From positions 1 to 39,433 of the forward strand of contig CBCTZG010000020.1 in assembly GCA_965151315.1 (NCBI GenBank): a DNA stretch of 39,433 nt, written 5' to 3'. The notes beneath the pieces were generated by a model. That model worked only from the letters and a program-made list of their open reading frames with translations, searched no databases and was not told the origin of the DNA. The stretch comes from Avimonoglobus sp965151315. Lineage in GTDB: Bacteria; Bacillota; Clostridia; UBA1381. This document shows positions 8,200 through 16,833 of this stretch, one piece after another (positions within the stretch are counted from its first letter, which is position 1; each line of letters starts with the position of its first letter). The position numbers were made by a program, and so were the translations under genes.

Positions 8200-10248
8200 G
8201 TGACAGATGCGGACAAACGATTATTGGTGATTAAAATCATTTTGGTCATTCTTTTTATTGCTTTAGCAGCCCAGCTTTTTAACCTGCAGATCATTCATGG
8301 CCGGGAATATCTTGAGGCGTCCCAGCAGCGCGTAAACGCAAGCGTTGTAGATAAGGCGCCCCGGGGGGAGTTCATGGACCGGTATGGAAAACCGCTGATC
8401 ACCAACCGGGTAGGATATTCCTTGCAGCTGCAGAAAGCGGATATAGCCAACAGTCAGCTGAACGCGGAGTTGGCGGCGCTGGTGGAGGTGTTAAACCAAG
8501 ATGGCTATACGCTTTCCGACACTTTGCCAATTTCCAATGTTCCCTATACATTTACATTTACAGACGATAATGGGGACGGCTCCACAGAGGATGAAAAAAA
8601 AGCCTGGTTCCAGCCGAAAACCAGGCTGACCAGCGATATGACGGCCGCGCAGGTCATGGCATTTTACAAGGAAAACGTATATGGATTACCGGAAGGGCTG
8701 GATGCTGAGGTGGAACGACAGGTGATCGGGATCCGTTACGAGGCCAGCCTGCGGGGTTTTTCTGCGACTTCGCCGTATACCATAGCTGAGGATGTATCTA
8801 CGGCGGTTATTACCAAGATTAAGGAACGGCAGGCGGAATTCCCGGATATTGTGGTAACTAAGGATTATTTCCGGAATTACGAACGGGGAACGCTGGCGGC
8901 CCACATCCTGGGTGGTATTGGGAAAATGAACCAGGAGGAGTATGATACGCTAAAGGAGCAGGGGTATGGCTATAATGACCTGATCGGCAAGCGGGGCGCG
9001 GAAAAGCTGTTTGAAAAATACGTCCGGGGGAAGGACGGGACGAAAATCGACAGCGAAAGCCTGTCCGGCGTTGTAGAGGACATCCCGGCGGAACCGGGGA
9101 ATTATGTAGTTTTGACGATAGACGCAGATTTACAGCAGGCGGCGGAGGAGTCGCTGGAAAAACGGATCCAGGAGTTCAGCGCGAAATCCGGCGGACAGAC
9201 GGACGCCGGCGCGGTTGTAGTGTTAGATGTGAATAACGGCGATGTGCTGGTCAGCGCCTCCTATCCAACCTATGACCCGGCTGCTTTCAATAAGGAATAC
9301 CAGTCCTTGCTGGAAAACGAAGCCAAGCCCATGTGGAACCGGGCGCTGAGCGGCACCTACACGCCGGGCTCCACCTTTAAGCCGATTTCGGCTATCGCGG
9401 CGCTGGAAAGCGGCGCTGTAGCACCTTATGAAACAATCACGTGTACAGGGGTATATAAATATTATAAGGATTATCAGCCCCGCTGCTGGATCTGGTCGGA
9501 GTCGAATGATACCCATGGCCCGATGGATGCCCAGCACGCTATTGAAAATTCCTGTAATATTTATTTTTACGAGGCCGGCCGGCGGATGGGGATCGAGACC
9601 ATTGACCAGTATGCGGCTATGTTTGGACTAGGTGAGCTGACCGGGATCGAATGTGAGGAAGAGGTTAAAGGCAGCGTGTCCAGTCCGGAATATAAGGAAA
9701 AAGTGGCGGCGGAGGAAGAAAAACAGTGGTATCCGGGCGACACCATCCAAACCGCTATCGGCCAATCCTATTCGTTTTTTACCCCAATCCAGCTGGCAAA
9801 CTATATCGCCACCATTGCCAACGGCGGCACCCGTTATAAAACGCATATTTTGAAAAGTGTCCGTTCCACAGAGACGGGCAGCGTAGTGTACGAGCAGGAA
9901 CCGGAAATTTTGGGGAAGCCGGAGGTGAAACCGGAAACCTATGAAATCGTGAAAAATGGTATGCGCGGCGTGGTAGACGATGGCTCAGCCAGCAGCATAT
10001 TCATTGATTATCCAGTAACGGTAGGCGGGAAAACGGGTACAGCGCAGGTTGGAAACAATGTGGCGAACAATGCCCTGTTCGTGGCCTTCGCGCCCTTTGA
10101 GGATCCGGAGATCGCCGTAGCGGTCGTACTTGAGCATGGAATGCGGGGTATGAACGCGGCGTATGTAGCCAGAGACATTTTCGATGAATATTTTGGGAAA
10201 AACGAGGCTCCAGAAGAAAAAGTGGATATTGATGAATTATTGCCGTGA
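8200..10248 (+). CDS. mrdA: Class B penicillin-binding protein 2 (elongasome transpeptidase)
   Basis: A 682-residue PBP2-type transpeptidase that cross-links sidewall peptidoglycan. One N-terminal membrane anchor (about 9-29) precedes a dimerisation/pedestal region. The penicillin-binding domain has S391-T-F-K394 as the active-site SxxK, S451-C-N453 as SxN, and K611-T-G as KTG. GTG at 8200 is the start, because AAAGGAGGTGA lies 7 bases upstream and overlaps the mreD stop. No rodA, the usual glycosyltransferase partner, lies next to it. The C-terminus is short and acidic. Confidence 0.93.
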   Translation: MTDADKRLLVIKIILVILFIALAAQLFNLQIIHGREYLEASQQRVNASVVDKAPRGEFMDRYGKPLITNRVGYSLQLQKADIANSQLNAELAALVEVLNQDGYTLSDTLPISNVPYTFTFTDDNGDGSTEDEKKAWFQPKTRLTSDMTAAQVMAFYKENVYGLPEGLDAEVERQVIGIRYEASLRGFSATSPYTIAEDVSTAVITKIKERQAEFPDIVVTKDYFRNYERGTLAAHILGGIGKMNQEEYDTLKEQGYGYNDLIGKRGAEKLFEKYVRGKDGTKIDSESLSGVVEDIPAEPGNYVVLTIDADLQQAAEESLEKRIQEFSAKSGGQTDAGAVVVLDVNNGDVLVSASYPTYDPAAFNKEYQSLLENEAKPMWNRALSGTYTPGSTFKPISAIAALESGAVAPYETITCTGVYKYYKDYQPRCWIWSESNDTHGPMDAQHAIENSCNIYFYEAGRRMGIETIDQYAAMFGLGELTGIECEEEVKGSVSSPEYKEKVAAEEEKQWYPGDTIQTAIGQSYSFFTPIQLANYIATIANGGTRYKTHILKSVRSTETGSVVYEQEPEILGKPEVKPETYEIVKNGMRGVVDDGSASSIFIDYPVTVGGKTGTAQVGNNVANNALFVAFAPFEDPEIAVAVVLEHGMRGMNAAYVARDIFDEYFGKNEAPEEKVDIDELLP

Positions 10249-10265
10249 TTTTCACTAAAAAATAG

Positions 10266-10294
10266 TTTACAAATGAAAATTTATTTGTTATAAT
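10266..10294 (+). promoter_or_regulatory. Strong sigma-A promoter of mgsA
   Basis: TTTACA (10266-10271), 17-base spacer and TATAAT (10289-10294) preceded by TGT, an extended -10. It is the only signal visible in the AT-rich gap after mrdA; I see no hairpin terminator there. Confidence 0.8.
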
Positions 10295-10333
10295 ATAAAT
10301 ATGTGTGTATAAAAAGATAAAGGAGGGTTTTTG

Positions 10334-10738
10334 GTGAACATTGCATGTATCGCGCACGATAAGAAGAAAGAGTTGATGGTACAGTTTTGCATCGCTTATA
10401 AAGGCATTTTGCAAAAGCATTCCCTGTTTGCTACCGACACAACAGGAAAGCTGATCACAGAGAATACAGGGATGGACGTTTATCGATTTTTGCCGGGGCC
10501 CCAGGGAGGCGACCAGCAAATTGGCGCGCGGGTTGCATACAATGAAATCGACCTTGTTTTATTCTTTCGGGATCCGATCACGCCGGAGGGATATGAGCCA
10601 GATGTTTCGGGACTTCTGCGGCTTTGTGATATGCATAATATTCCCATCGCGACAAATTTGGCCACCGCGGAGGTATTGATCCACGGTCTGGATCGGGGAG
10701 ATTTAGATTGGCGGGACATCGTTAATCCAAAAAAATGA
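10334..10738 (+). CDS. mgsA: Methylglyoxal synthase
   Basis: A 134-residue methylglyoxal synthase, converting dihydroxyacetone phosphate to methylglyoxal and phosphate, a bypass that relieves sugar-phosphate stress. Family signatures are 'IACIAHDKKKELMVQF', 'LFATDTTGKLI', 'LPGPQGGDQQIGARV' (phosphate-binding and catalytic region), 'DLVLFFRDPI' and 'CDMHNIPIATNLATAE'. GTG 10334 is preferred to TTG 10331 because AGGAGG lies 7 bases upstream. Its own promoter and terminator frame it as a single-gene unit. Confidence 0.93.
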   Translation: MNIACIAHDKKKELMVQFCIAYKGILQKHSLFATDTTGKLITENTGMDVYRFLPGPQGGDQQIGARVAYNEIDLVLFFRDPITPEGYEPDVSGLLRLCDMHNIPIATNLATAEVLIHGLDRGDLDWRDIVNPKK

Positions 10739-10741
10739 AGG

Positions 10742-10767
10742 AAACGCCGTGTAAAACGGCGTTTTTT
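10742..10767 (+). terminator. Terminator of mgsA
   Basis: AAACGCCGT (10742-10750) and ACGGCGTTT (10756-10764) form a 9-bp stem that runs into seven T. Confidence 0.9.
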
Positions 10768-10799
10768 TGCAATTTTTGATAACAGAGAGGAGTGAAAAT

Positions 10800-11939
10800 A
10801 TGCCAAGCTGGGGACTTGTATTAGCGGGCGGCGGCGCAAAAGGTGCGTATCATTTGGGTGTTTGGCAGGCGCTGCGGGATTTAGATATTGATGTGGGCTG
10901 TATTGCGGGCACGTCTATCGGGTCAATCAACGGCGCCCTGTTCTGCCAAGGGGCTTTTGATGAGGCATTGGCCCTTTGGGAGGATATTTCGATCGACAAG
11001 ATCGTGGATATGACGAATCTGGATATTGACAGCAACAATTTGTTTGAGATCAAAAATATCCGGGCACTTTTGTCTGAATTCCATAAACACAGTGGATTAA
11101 CCATGCAGCCGCTGAACGAGCTGCTGCTGAAGATTGTTGATGAGGAAAAAATCAGGCGTTCCCCGGTGGAATACGGGCTGGTTACCTGTTCTGTCCCTAA
11201 TTTGGCGGCGGTGGAGCTGTTTAAGGAACAGATTCCTCCTGGGGAACTGGTAGACTATATGATGGCAAGCGCGTGTCTTCCGGGGTTTCGAACCAAAAAA
11301 ATCAACAACCAGGCCTTTGTGGACGGCGGTGTGGCCAATAATATGCCTTTGGATATGCCAATTCAAAAGGGATTTGACAATATTATCGCCGTAGATGTAG
11401 GCGGGATTGGCGTTGTGCGGAGCGTAGACACCACAGCAAAAAATATTATCCATATCCGATGTAAGGATAATATGATTGGTACCATGGAGTTTGAACAGAA
11501 ATCGATTCAGAAAATTATAAAAAAGGGATATTATGACACCTTTAGGGCTATGGGGCGGTTAGCAGGGCAGCGGTATTATTTTAATATAGGCGATTATTGC
11601 CGGGCACGGGCCCGGTATTCGCCGGAGATTTTAAACGGGATTGAGCGCGCGGCGGAAATTTTTGGGATTGATCCCATCAAGGTTTATAAGGTGGATGATC
11701 TGATTGCCGGCGTACTGCGGGGATACGAGGCGAATATCGAGAAACAGAAAGATGGCGAAAATTTTTTTGAAAATCTGATGAAGCTGAAAATTGTGGACAA
11801 AACAGCTGTAGCCCGGCTGGCCCGGATTATTAAGAGCAAAAACCTGGACTTTATGGCGAATCGGATTATCATGGGCCTTTTGGGCGCGAATTTCTGGGCA
11901 GCCAACGCGATTGCCTATTTTTTGGAATCAGAACAGTAA
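10800..11939 (+). CDS. Patatin-like phospholipase
   Basis: A 379-residue patatin-family lipid acyl hydrolase. The oxyanion loop GGGAKG and the nucleophile elbow GTSIGS are within the first ~45 residues, and the dyad aspartate is in 'VDGGVANNMPLD' (around residue 180). The C-terminal half is basic and has no recognised domain. There is no signal peptide or membrane segment, so it probably acts on the inner leaflet or cytosolic lipids. ATG 10800 follows GAGAGGAGTGA. No specific promoter beyond the mgsA terminator is clear. The lipid substrate is unknown. Confidence 0.85.
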   Translation: MPSWGLVLAGGGAKGAYHLGVWQALRDLDIDVGCIAGTSIGSINGALFCQGAFDEALALWEDISIDKIVDMTNLDIDSNNLFEIKNIRALLSEFHKHSGLTMQPLNELLLKIVDEEKIRRSPVEYGLVTCSVPNLAAVELFKEQIPPGELVDYMMASACLPGFRTKKINNQAFVDGGVANNMPLDMPIQKGFDNIIAVDVGGIGVVRSVDTTAKNIIHIRCKDNMIGTMEFEQKSIQKIIKKGYYDTFRAMGRLAGQRYYFNIGDYCRARARYSPEILNGIERAAEIFGIDPIKVYKVDDLIAGVLRGYEANIEKQKDGENFFENLMKLKIVDKTAVARLARIIKSKNLDFMANRIIMGLLGANFWAANAIAYFLESEQ

Positions 11940-11972
11940 AAAGCGAATGGATGGGGAGTCCATTCGCTTTTT
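11940..11972 (+). terminator. Terminator of the patatin gene
   Basis: AAAGCGAATGGA pairs with TCCATTCGCTTT and is followed by a T-run. It begins directly after the stop codon and also faces the end of spo0A. Confidence 0.88.
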
Positions 11973-12017
11973 GTGTAGAAATTATAAATAATATTAGAGT
12001 GTTTACCCAAGTTAAAA

Positions 12018-12803
12018 TTATTTTAATTTTAAACGGACCTTATCAGCCACCATTGCGATAAACTCAGAATTCGTGGGCTTCCCTTTTTCATTATCGATTG
12101 TATATCCAAAAATTTCGTGCATCGTTTCCGGCCGGCCTCTGCTCCAGGCTACCTCAATGGAATGGCGGATGGCCCGCTCAACCCGGGAAGAGGTTGTACT
12201 GTAGCGCTTGGCGATTTCGGGATACAGCTGCTTTGTAATATAATTCAAAAGCTCCATATTGTCCACAACCATCATAATGGCGGAACGCATATACTGATAT
12301 CCCTTAATATGCGCCGGAACACCCAGCTCATGGATATAATCGGTAACAATGGTTTCAAGATCATAGGATTGCTTTGCCGCGTTGTCGAAGCTCGGCGTCG
12401 TATGCTTCGCCGCGCTTTGCTGCTTTGGAAGATTAGAAAAATCTCTTATTGCCTCCGCGATCTTTTCTTGATCCTGCGGCTTCAATAAAAAATAATCAGC
12501 GCCAAAATTTAGTACGGTTTCCATTAGCCGGTCGCTGCCGCTGACAGAAACCGCGATACAAATCGGTCTTTTTTCCAAATGCATATTGGAGAGCTTTTTC
12601 AAAACTCCCAAACCGTCACATTTCGGCATAATCACGTCCATAACCAGGACATCCGGCTTTGTAATCGCAATTAGCCCTAAGGCTTCCTCGCCGTCATATG
12701 CCACCCCGGCAATTTGCATGTCAGACTGTGTTTTCAAATAGTCCGCAAGCGCGTCTGCAACCTCTTTGTTGTCATCAGCGATGAGAACATTCACTTTTTC
12801 CAT
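12018..12803 (-). CDS. spo0A: Sporulation master regulator Spo0A
   Basis: A 261-residue response regulator controlling entry into sporulation. The receiver domain (1-~120) shows the acidic pair D10-D11, phospho-acceptor D56 ('VLVMDVIMPKCDG') and K108 ('YFLLKPQ'). The linker leads to the Spo0A effector domain (about 140-261) with 'IHELGVPAHIKGYQYMRSAI' and the recognition-helix region 'STTSSRVERAIRHSIEVAWSRG'. Downstream of spoIVB is the standard place. The leader is long, AT-rich and folded, and its hairpin overlaps the ribosome site (AAAGGGGG). Confidence 0.96.
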   Translation of the reverse strand: MEKVNVLIADDNKEVADALADYLKTQSDMQIAGVAYDGEEALGLIAITKPDVLVMDVIMPKCDGLGVLKKLSNMHLEKRPICIAVSVSGSDRLMETVLNFGADYFLLKPQDQEKIAEAIRDFSNLPKQQSAAKHTTPSFDNAAKQSYDLETIVTDYIHELGVPAHIKGYQYMRSAIMMVVDNMELLNYITKQLYPEIAKRYSTTSSRVERAIRHSIEVAWSRGRPETMHEIFGYTIDNEKGKPTNSEFIAMVADKVRLKLK

Positions 12804-12814
12804 TTACAGGTAGA

Positions 12815-12933
12815 CCCCCTTTAATAATATTATTTATAACGAAAAAGTATCCTTCCTTTTCGATACAATATTTATTATTAAAAGGTCCCCAGTATCTAAA
12901 AGAATAGATACTTTTCCTTACAACAGTATATTA
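12815..12933 (-). promoter_or_regulatory. Structured spo0A leader
   Basis: Read on the minus strand, CCTTTTAATAAT (12885-12874) is complementary to ATTATTAAAGG (12828-12818), apart from one A. The second arm includes the start of the AAAGGGGG ribosome site. Inside the loop, CGAAAA and TTTTCG (12862-12857 and 12845-12840) form a second stem. Further upstream, AGTATCTA (12912-12905) and TAGATACT (12898-12891) form a third hairpin. The fold suggests control of translation; no known riboswitch class is recognised. Confidence 0.5.
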
Positions 12934-12956
12934 CCATATATTGGGTGTAAATGCAA
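12928..12956 (-). promoter_or_regulatory. Possible spo0A promoter
   Basis: On the minus strand, TTGCAT (12956-12951), a 17-base spacer and TAATAT (12933-12928). Both boxes are only partial matches to sigma-A consensus. I did not find a convincing sigma-H promoter. Confidence 0.4.
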
Positions 12957-12996
12957 GTCTTTTTTACAATTTATTTTCAATTTTTTGAAAAAAGTG

Positions 12997-14262
12997 TTAA
13001 TTCGACATTTTATTTGTCATATCCAACATATTTTCTGCAAAAATTCCATAACCGCGTTGGGGATCGTTGACAAAAACATGCGTAACAGCGCCGATCAGCA
13101 TGTTATTTTGTAAAATTGGCGCGCCGCTCATCCCTTGGACAATCCCGCCGGTTTTTTCCATCAAAAGCGGGTCTGTAATTTTTAAAATGATCCCTTTATT
13201 ATTGATTCCGCCGCTTTTCGAAACTTTTTCGATCTCTACCATATATTGTGCCACCCCATTACCGTCAACATCCGCCAAAATGACAGCGGGCCCTTCCTTA
13301 ATTTGGAATCGGGTGGCAACCTCCACCGGCTCTGCGGCATATATATTATCAAACGCTTCAATATGCCCGTAAACGCCCAGTTCAGAGTTGGCAGTGATTG
13401 TACCCAGGCTTTTCCCGGAAAAGCTGCCGGTAAGCTCCCCGGGTGTACCGCTTTCTCCTTTGGTGGCGGAAATAATTTTGCAGCCAATGATGTTTCCGGT
13501 GTTCACGGTCATGACATCTCCCGTGTCCACATCGGTAATCGCATGGCCTAAAGCGCCGAAGGCGGAGGTTTTGGGATCGTAAAAGGTCAGGGTACCGATG
13601 CCAGCGGTGCTGTCCCGGACCCAGATCCCCAGCTTATACTGATTTTCCTCCGCGGAAAGGGCCGGCGTTACCTGGACGTCAAAGGTTTCCTCATCCCGGG
13701 CAATGGTCAGGGTAGCGGTTCCTTGGATTTGGTTGACTAATTTTGCGAAATCTTCAGCGGAATCCACCGCTGTGCCATTGACGGCCAAGATCCGGTCGCT
13801 TTCTTTTAAACCAGCCGCCTTCCCCGGGCTGACCTGTACATTTCCAACGGCTGTTACATCAGATATGCTGACGATTAAAATCCCTTTTGTATGCAGTTTA
13901 ACGCCGATGGGAGAGCCGGAGGGGACCACATAGGTTTTGGGGGTTACCGTTACGTTGATGGTTTTAATCGGAATACAGTCGAAAAGCTTCATGGAAAGAC
14001 TGTATTCACCAGTACTGCCAGTATTCAGTGAAACGTCGCCGTTTGACTCCTCTAACATGGCATGGGTGGTGTTGGCCGCGGCCAGCGTTCCTTCGGAGCG
14101 GCCGGTTACAGAGCAAAAAGGACTCAGCTCTAATGTGTAGGCAGTATTTTCCGGTATCCGCAGATTCGATGGTACGGAACAATATATGTTTAATAAAAAA
14201 ATTATGGGTAACAATAAAAGCAAAGCTTGTATAATTTTTTTGGGTTGAATGATTTTTTTCAT
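12997..14262 (-). CDS. spoIVB: SpoIVB signalling peptidase
   Basis: A 421-residue SpoIVB serine peptidase (family S55). It is secreted from the forespore and triggers sigma-K activation in organisms that have that checkpoint. One N-terminal membrane segment (about 11-27) is followed by a PDZ domain (about 125-195, 'GNVQVSPGKAAGLKESDRILAVNG') and the peptidase domain. H240 ('GHAITD'), D364 ('KITD') and S379 ('GMSGAPI') align with the known catalytic residues. GGAGGTGA precedes the ATG. It lies upstream of spo0A as in other spore formers. Confidence 0.95.
   Translation of the reverse strand: MKKIIQPKKIIQALLLLLPIIFLLNIYCSVPSNLRIPENTAYTLELSPFCSVTGRSEGTLAAANTTHAMLEESNGDVSLNTGSTGEYSLSMKLFDCIPIKTINVTVTPKTYVVPSGSPIGVKLHTKGILIVSISDVTAVGNVQVSPGKAAGLKESDRILAVNGTAVDSAEDFAKLVNQIQGTATLTIARDEETFDVQVTPALSAEENQYKLGIWVRDSTAGIGTLTFYDPKTSAFGALGHAITDVDTGDVMTVNTGNIIGCKIISATKGESGTPGELTGSFSGKSLGTITANSELGVYGHIEAFDNIYAAEPVEVATRFQIKEGPAVILADVDGNGVAQYMVEIEKVSKSGGINNKGIILKITDPLLMEKTGGIVQGMSGAPILQNNMLIGAVTHVFVNDPQRGYGIFAENMLDMTNKMSN
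13001..13007 (-). promoter_or_regulatory. Candidate 0A box upstream of spo0A
   Basis: TGTCGAA on the minus strand is the consensus Spo0A binding site (TGNCGAA). It overlaps the last codons of spoIVB, about 45 bases upstream of the possible -35 box. That placement suits autoregulation, but a 7-base match can arise by chance. Confidence 0.45.
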
Positions 14263-14288
14263 TGGATGTTCACCTCCGTTACACCTAT

Positions 14289-14317
14289 TAAAGTGTCCCG
14301 AACGCGGCGTTTCATAC
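14289..14317 (-). promoter_or_regulatory. Candidate forespore (sigma-G/F-type) promoter of spoIVB
   Basis: On the minus strand, GTATG (14317-14313), 17 bases, then CACTTTA (14295-14289). This fits the sigma-G pattern (GNATR ... CATNNTA) with one mismatch in the -10 box. spoIVB is forespore-expressed in Bacillus, which supports it. Confidence 0.45.
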
Positions 14318-14370
14318 CGACAAACAAAAGTTAAAAATGGGGCTGTTTTGAATTTTTATTAGATTTTTTA

Positions 14371-14399
14371 TAGAAAAAAATCGCGCCCTGTGGTATAAT
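14371..14399 (+). promoter_or_regulatory. Sigma-A promoter of pcrA
   Basis: TAGAAA (14371-14376), 17-base spacer and TATAAT (14394-14399) preceded by TGG, an extended -10. Confidence 0.7.
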
Positions 14400-14436
14400 G
14401 GTATTAACTATGCCAAGGCATAAATTTGGAGGAATT

Positions 14437-16632
14437 ATGAGTAAGCTTTTGGAAAATTTAAACGCGATGCAGAAAAAAGCGGTCATGCAGACCGAGGGAC
14501 CAGTCTTAGTCCTGGCCGGCGCCGGCAGCGGGAAGACTACAGTGCTGGTTAACCGGATCGCATATATTATTGAAGAAAAATCCGTGAGCCCATATCATAT
14601 TTTGGCCATCACCTTTACCAATAAGGCGGCCAATGAAATGAAGGAGCGGATCAACGCCATGATCGGAGACGTATCCCTGGGTATGTGGATCAGTACGTTT
14701 CATTCCGCCTGCGTCCGGATCCTGCGGCGGACGGCGGGGTATCTGGAATATGGCCAGGATTTTGCCATTTATGATACGGCGGACTCCAAAACGGTTATGA
14801 AGGACTGCCTAAAAGAGCTCAATATGGATGAAAAGGTTTATCCCATCCGAGGCGTAATGTCTCAGATCAGCAAGGCAAAGGATAACATGATGACTCCGGA
14901 GGTCTTTGCCAATGTGAACAAGGCGGATTTCCGTCTGTCTAAAATCGCCGCCGCCTATAGTCTTTACCAAAAAAAATTAAAAAATAACAACGCTATGGAT
15001 TTTGACGATCTGGTGTTCAACACCGTCCGGATTTTTATGGAAAACCCGCCGGTGCTGGAGGAATACCAGAACCGGTTCCAGTACATATTGGTGGACGAGT
15101 ATCAGGATACCAGCAACGTCCAGTACATGTTTATCAGCCTGCTGGCCCAGGGGAGCCGGAATATCTGTGTTGTGGGGGACGATGACCAAAGCATTTACCG
15201 GTTCCGGGGCGCCAATATTCAAAATATTTTGGGCTTTGAGGAAGAGTTTGCCGACGCGGCTGTAATTAAGCTGGAACAGAATTACCGATCCACCCAGACG
15301 ATTTTAGACGCAGCCAACGCGGTGATCGCCAATAACAAGGGGAGGAAAGCCAAAGCCCTTTGGACAGAAAACGACAAGGGCGGCAAGATTATGACATATC
15401 ATGCTGTCAACGAGCGGGATGAGGGCCGGTTCCTGGCGGAGGAAATTGAAAAGCAGGTCAAAGAAGGCAGGAAATATTCTGATTTTGCGGTTTTATATCG
15501 GACGAATGCCCAGTCCCGTGTGCTGGAAGAAATGCTTATGCGCAACGCCATCCCATACCGGGTGCTGGCGGGGCTCCGATTCTATGACCGGAAGGAAATT
15601 AAGGATACGATCGCCTATCTGCGGGTACTCAGCAATCCTAAGGATGACGTCAGCCTGCGTCGGATTATTAACGAGCCCAAACGGAGCATCGGCAATACCA
15701 CCATGGATAAGGCCGCTGCCGCTGCCAGCGGGGCGGGCATAGATTTATATACAGTCCTCCGGCATGTGGAGGACTACCCGGAGCTTCTGCGGGCGTCTGC
15801 AAAGATCCGGGGGTTCATGGAAATGCTGTCGGCGCTGGAGAAGGCGTCACATACCATGCCCCTTGCCCAGTTTGTGGAACGGGTGATGCGGGATACCGGG
15901 TATCTGGCTATGCTGGAAGCGGAGGATACGGTAGAGTCCAAAACCCGGATTGAAAACCTACAGGAGTTTATGTCTGTTGTAGCGGAGTATGAGAAAACGG
16001 AGGAAGAGCCAACCCTGGGCGGTTTCTTGGAAAACGTGGCGCTGGTAGCGGATATTGATGCCTACGATGAGGATCAGGACGCGGTTGTCATGATGACGAT
16101 CCACAGCGCCAAAGGGCTGGAATTCCCGGTGGTATTCCTGGCTGGCCTAGAGGAAGGTCTGTTCCCCTCTATGCGCAGCACGTCGGAGGAGGACATCGAG
16201 GAAGAGCGCCGGCTTTGCTATGTGGCGATAACCCGGGCCAAGCAGCAGCTCTATATTTCCGAATGCGCTTCCCGGATGCTGTTCGGGTCTACGACCCATT
16301 CCATTCCGTCCCGGTTTTTGCGGGAGATCCCTTCGGCGTATTTGGAGGAAGTCCCGCCGAAAACCATTTCCGGCGCGGCCCAGGCGGCGATCCGGCAGGC
16401 CGCCAGGCGGAAGGCGGCCTATGAAATCTACAAAAAGCCGGAAAAGCTGGAGCCGCTGGCGGAGGCGGTGGATTTTAAGCCAGGGGATCTGGTAGAGCAC
16501 AGGAAGTTTGGGCAGGGGATGGTGATCGAGGCCCAGCGGTTTGGCAAGGATATGCGGCTGGAAATCGCCTTTGAATCTGTTGGGACAAAGCAGCTGATGG
16601 CGGCATTCGCGAAGCTGAAGAAATTGTCATAG
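14437..16632 (+). CDS. pcrA: ATP-dependent DNA helicase PcrA
   Basis: A 731-residue UvrD/PcrA-type superfamily 1 helicase, moving 3'-5' on DNA in repair and rolling-circle replication. Walker A is AGAGSGKTT at about residues 27-35, and motif II is DEYQD at residues 220-224. The 'GDDDQSIYRFRGA' motif III, the 'LEQNYRST' motif IV, and the late 'TIHSAKGLEFPVVFLAG' and 'VAITRAKQQLYIS' are all present. The C-terminal ~50 residues form the PcrA tail domain ('FKPGDLVEHRKFGQGMVIE') that contacts RNA polymerase in relatives. ATG 14437 follows TTGGAGG. Its own promoter makes it a single-gene unit. Confidence 0.95.
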   Translation: MSKLLENLNAMQKKAVMQTEGPVLVLAGAGSGKTTVLVNRIAYIIEEKSVSPYHILAITFTNKAANEMKERINAMIGDVSLGMWISTFHSACVRILRRTAGYLEYGQDFAIYDTADSKTVMKDCLKELNMDEKVYPIRGVMSQISKAKDNMMTPEVFANVNKADFRLSKIAAAYSLYQKKLKNNNAMDFDDLVFNTVRIFMENPPVLEEYQNRFQYILVDEYQDTSNVQYMFISLLAQGSRNICVVGDDDQSIYRFRGANIQNILGFEEEFADAAVIKLEQNYRSTQTILDAANAVIANNKGRKAKALWTENDKGGKIMTYHAVNERDEGRFLAEEIEKQVKEGRKYSDFAVLYRTNAQSRVLEEMLMRNAIPYRVLAGLRFYDRKEIKDTIAYLRVLSNPKDDVSLRRIINEPKRSIGNTTMDKAAAAASGAGIDLYTVLRHVEDYPELLRASAKIRGFMEMLSALEKASHTMPLAQFVERVMRDTGYLAMLEAEDTVESKTRIENLQEFMSVVAEYEKTEEEPTLGGFLENVALVADIDAYDEDQDAVVMMTIHSAKGLEFPVVFLAGLEEGLFPSMRSTSEEDIEEERRLCYVAITRAKQQLYISECASRMLFGSTTHSIPSRFLREIPSAYLEEVPPKTISGAAQAAIRQAARRKAAYEIYKKPEKLEPLAEAVDFKPGDLVEHRKFGQGMVIEAQRFGKDMRLEIAFESVGTKQLMAAFAKLKKLS

Positions 16633-16638
16633 CGGGGA

Positions 16639-16665
16639 ACGGGGATCGTGTGGATCCCCGTTTTT
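16639..16665 (+). terminator. Terminator of pcrA
   Basis: ACGGGGATC and GATCCCCGT form a 9-bp stem around a 4-5-base loop, followed by TTTTT. Confidence 0.9.
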
Positions 16666-16743
16666 GTATGGGAAAATGCAGCAAAAGGATGAAAATCAAC
16701 AAATCCAATATTGTCTGCCGGGGGATTAACGACATATATGATG

Positions 16744-16793
16744 CCCTGGAAAAATAAAAGAAACGGCGCTCCCCAGCAAGAGCACGCCGTTTC
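16744..16793 (-). terminator. Terminator of the candidate small RNA
   Basis: GAAACGGCG and CGCCGTTTC (16793-16785 and 16768-16760), with a further GAGC/GCTC, make a ~13-bp stem. On the minus strand it is followed by TTTTATTTTT. The T-tract is on this side only, giving the direction. Confidence 0.75.
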
Positions 16794-16827
16794 CCTCAAA
16801 ACGCACAGCCAGCCGAAGCTGGTGTAC
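16750..16827 (-). ncRNA. Candidate small RNA, about 78 nt
   Basis: The predicted transcript starts just after a near-consensus minus-strand promoter and ends at a strong hairpin with an interrupted U-tract. The 5' part holds a stem CCAGC-TTCG-GCTGG with the very stable UUCG tetraloop, extended by ACA/TGT. A single-stranded linker (GCGTTTTGAGG) leads to the terminator stem. The open frame through it has no ribosome site and runs past the terminator, so a peptide is unlikely. I do not recognise a known RNA family. It lies between pcrA and a small unknown gene, and is divergent from that gene. Confidence 0.55.
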
Positions 16828-16833
16828 ATGAAT

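Noticed and set aside
16668..16757. Possible 29-codon gene after the pcrA terminator
   Set aside because: It starts at the end of the terminator with no ribosome site and runs into the small-RNA terminator; nothing supports translation.
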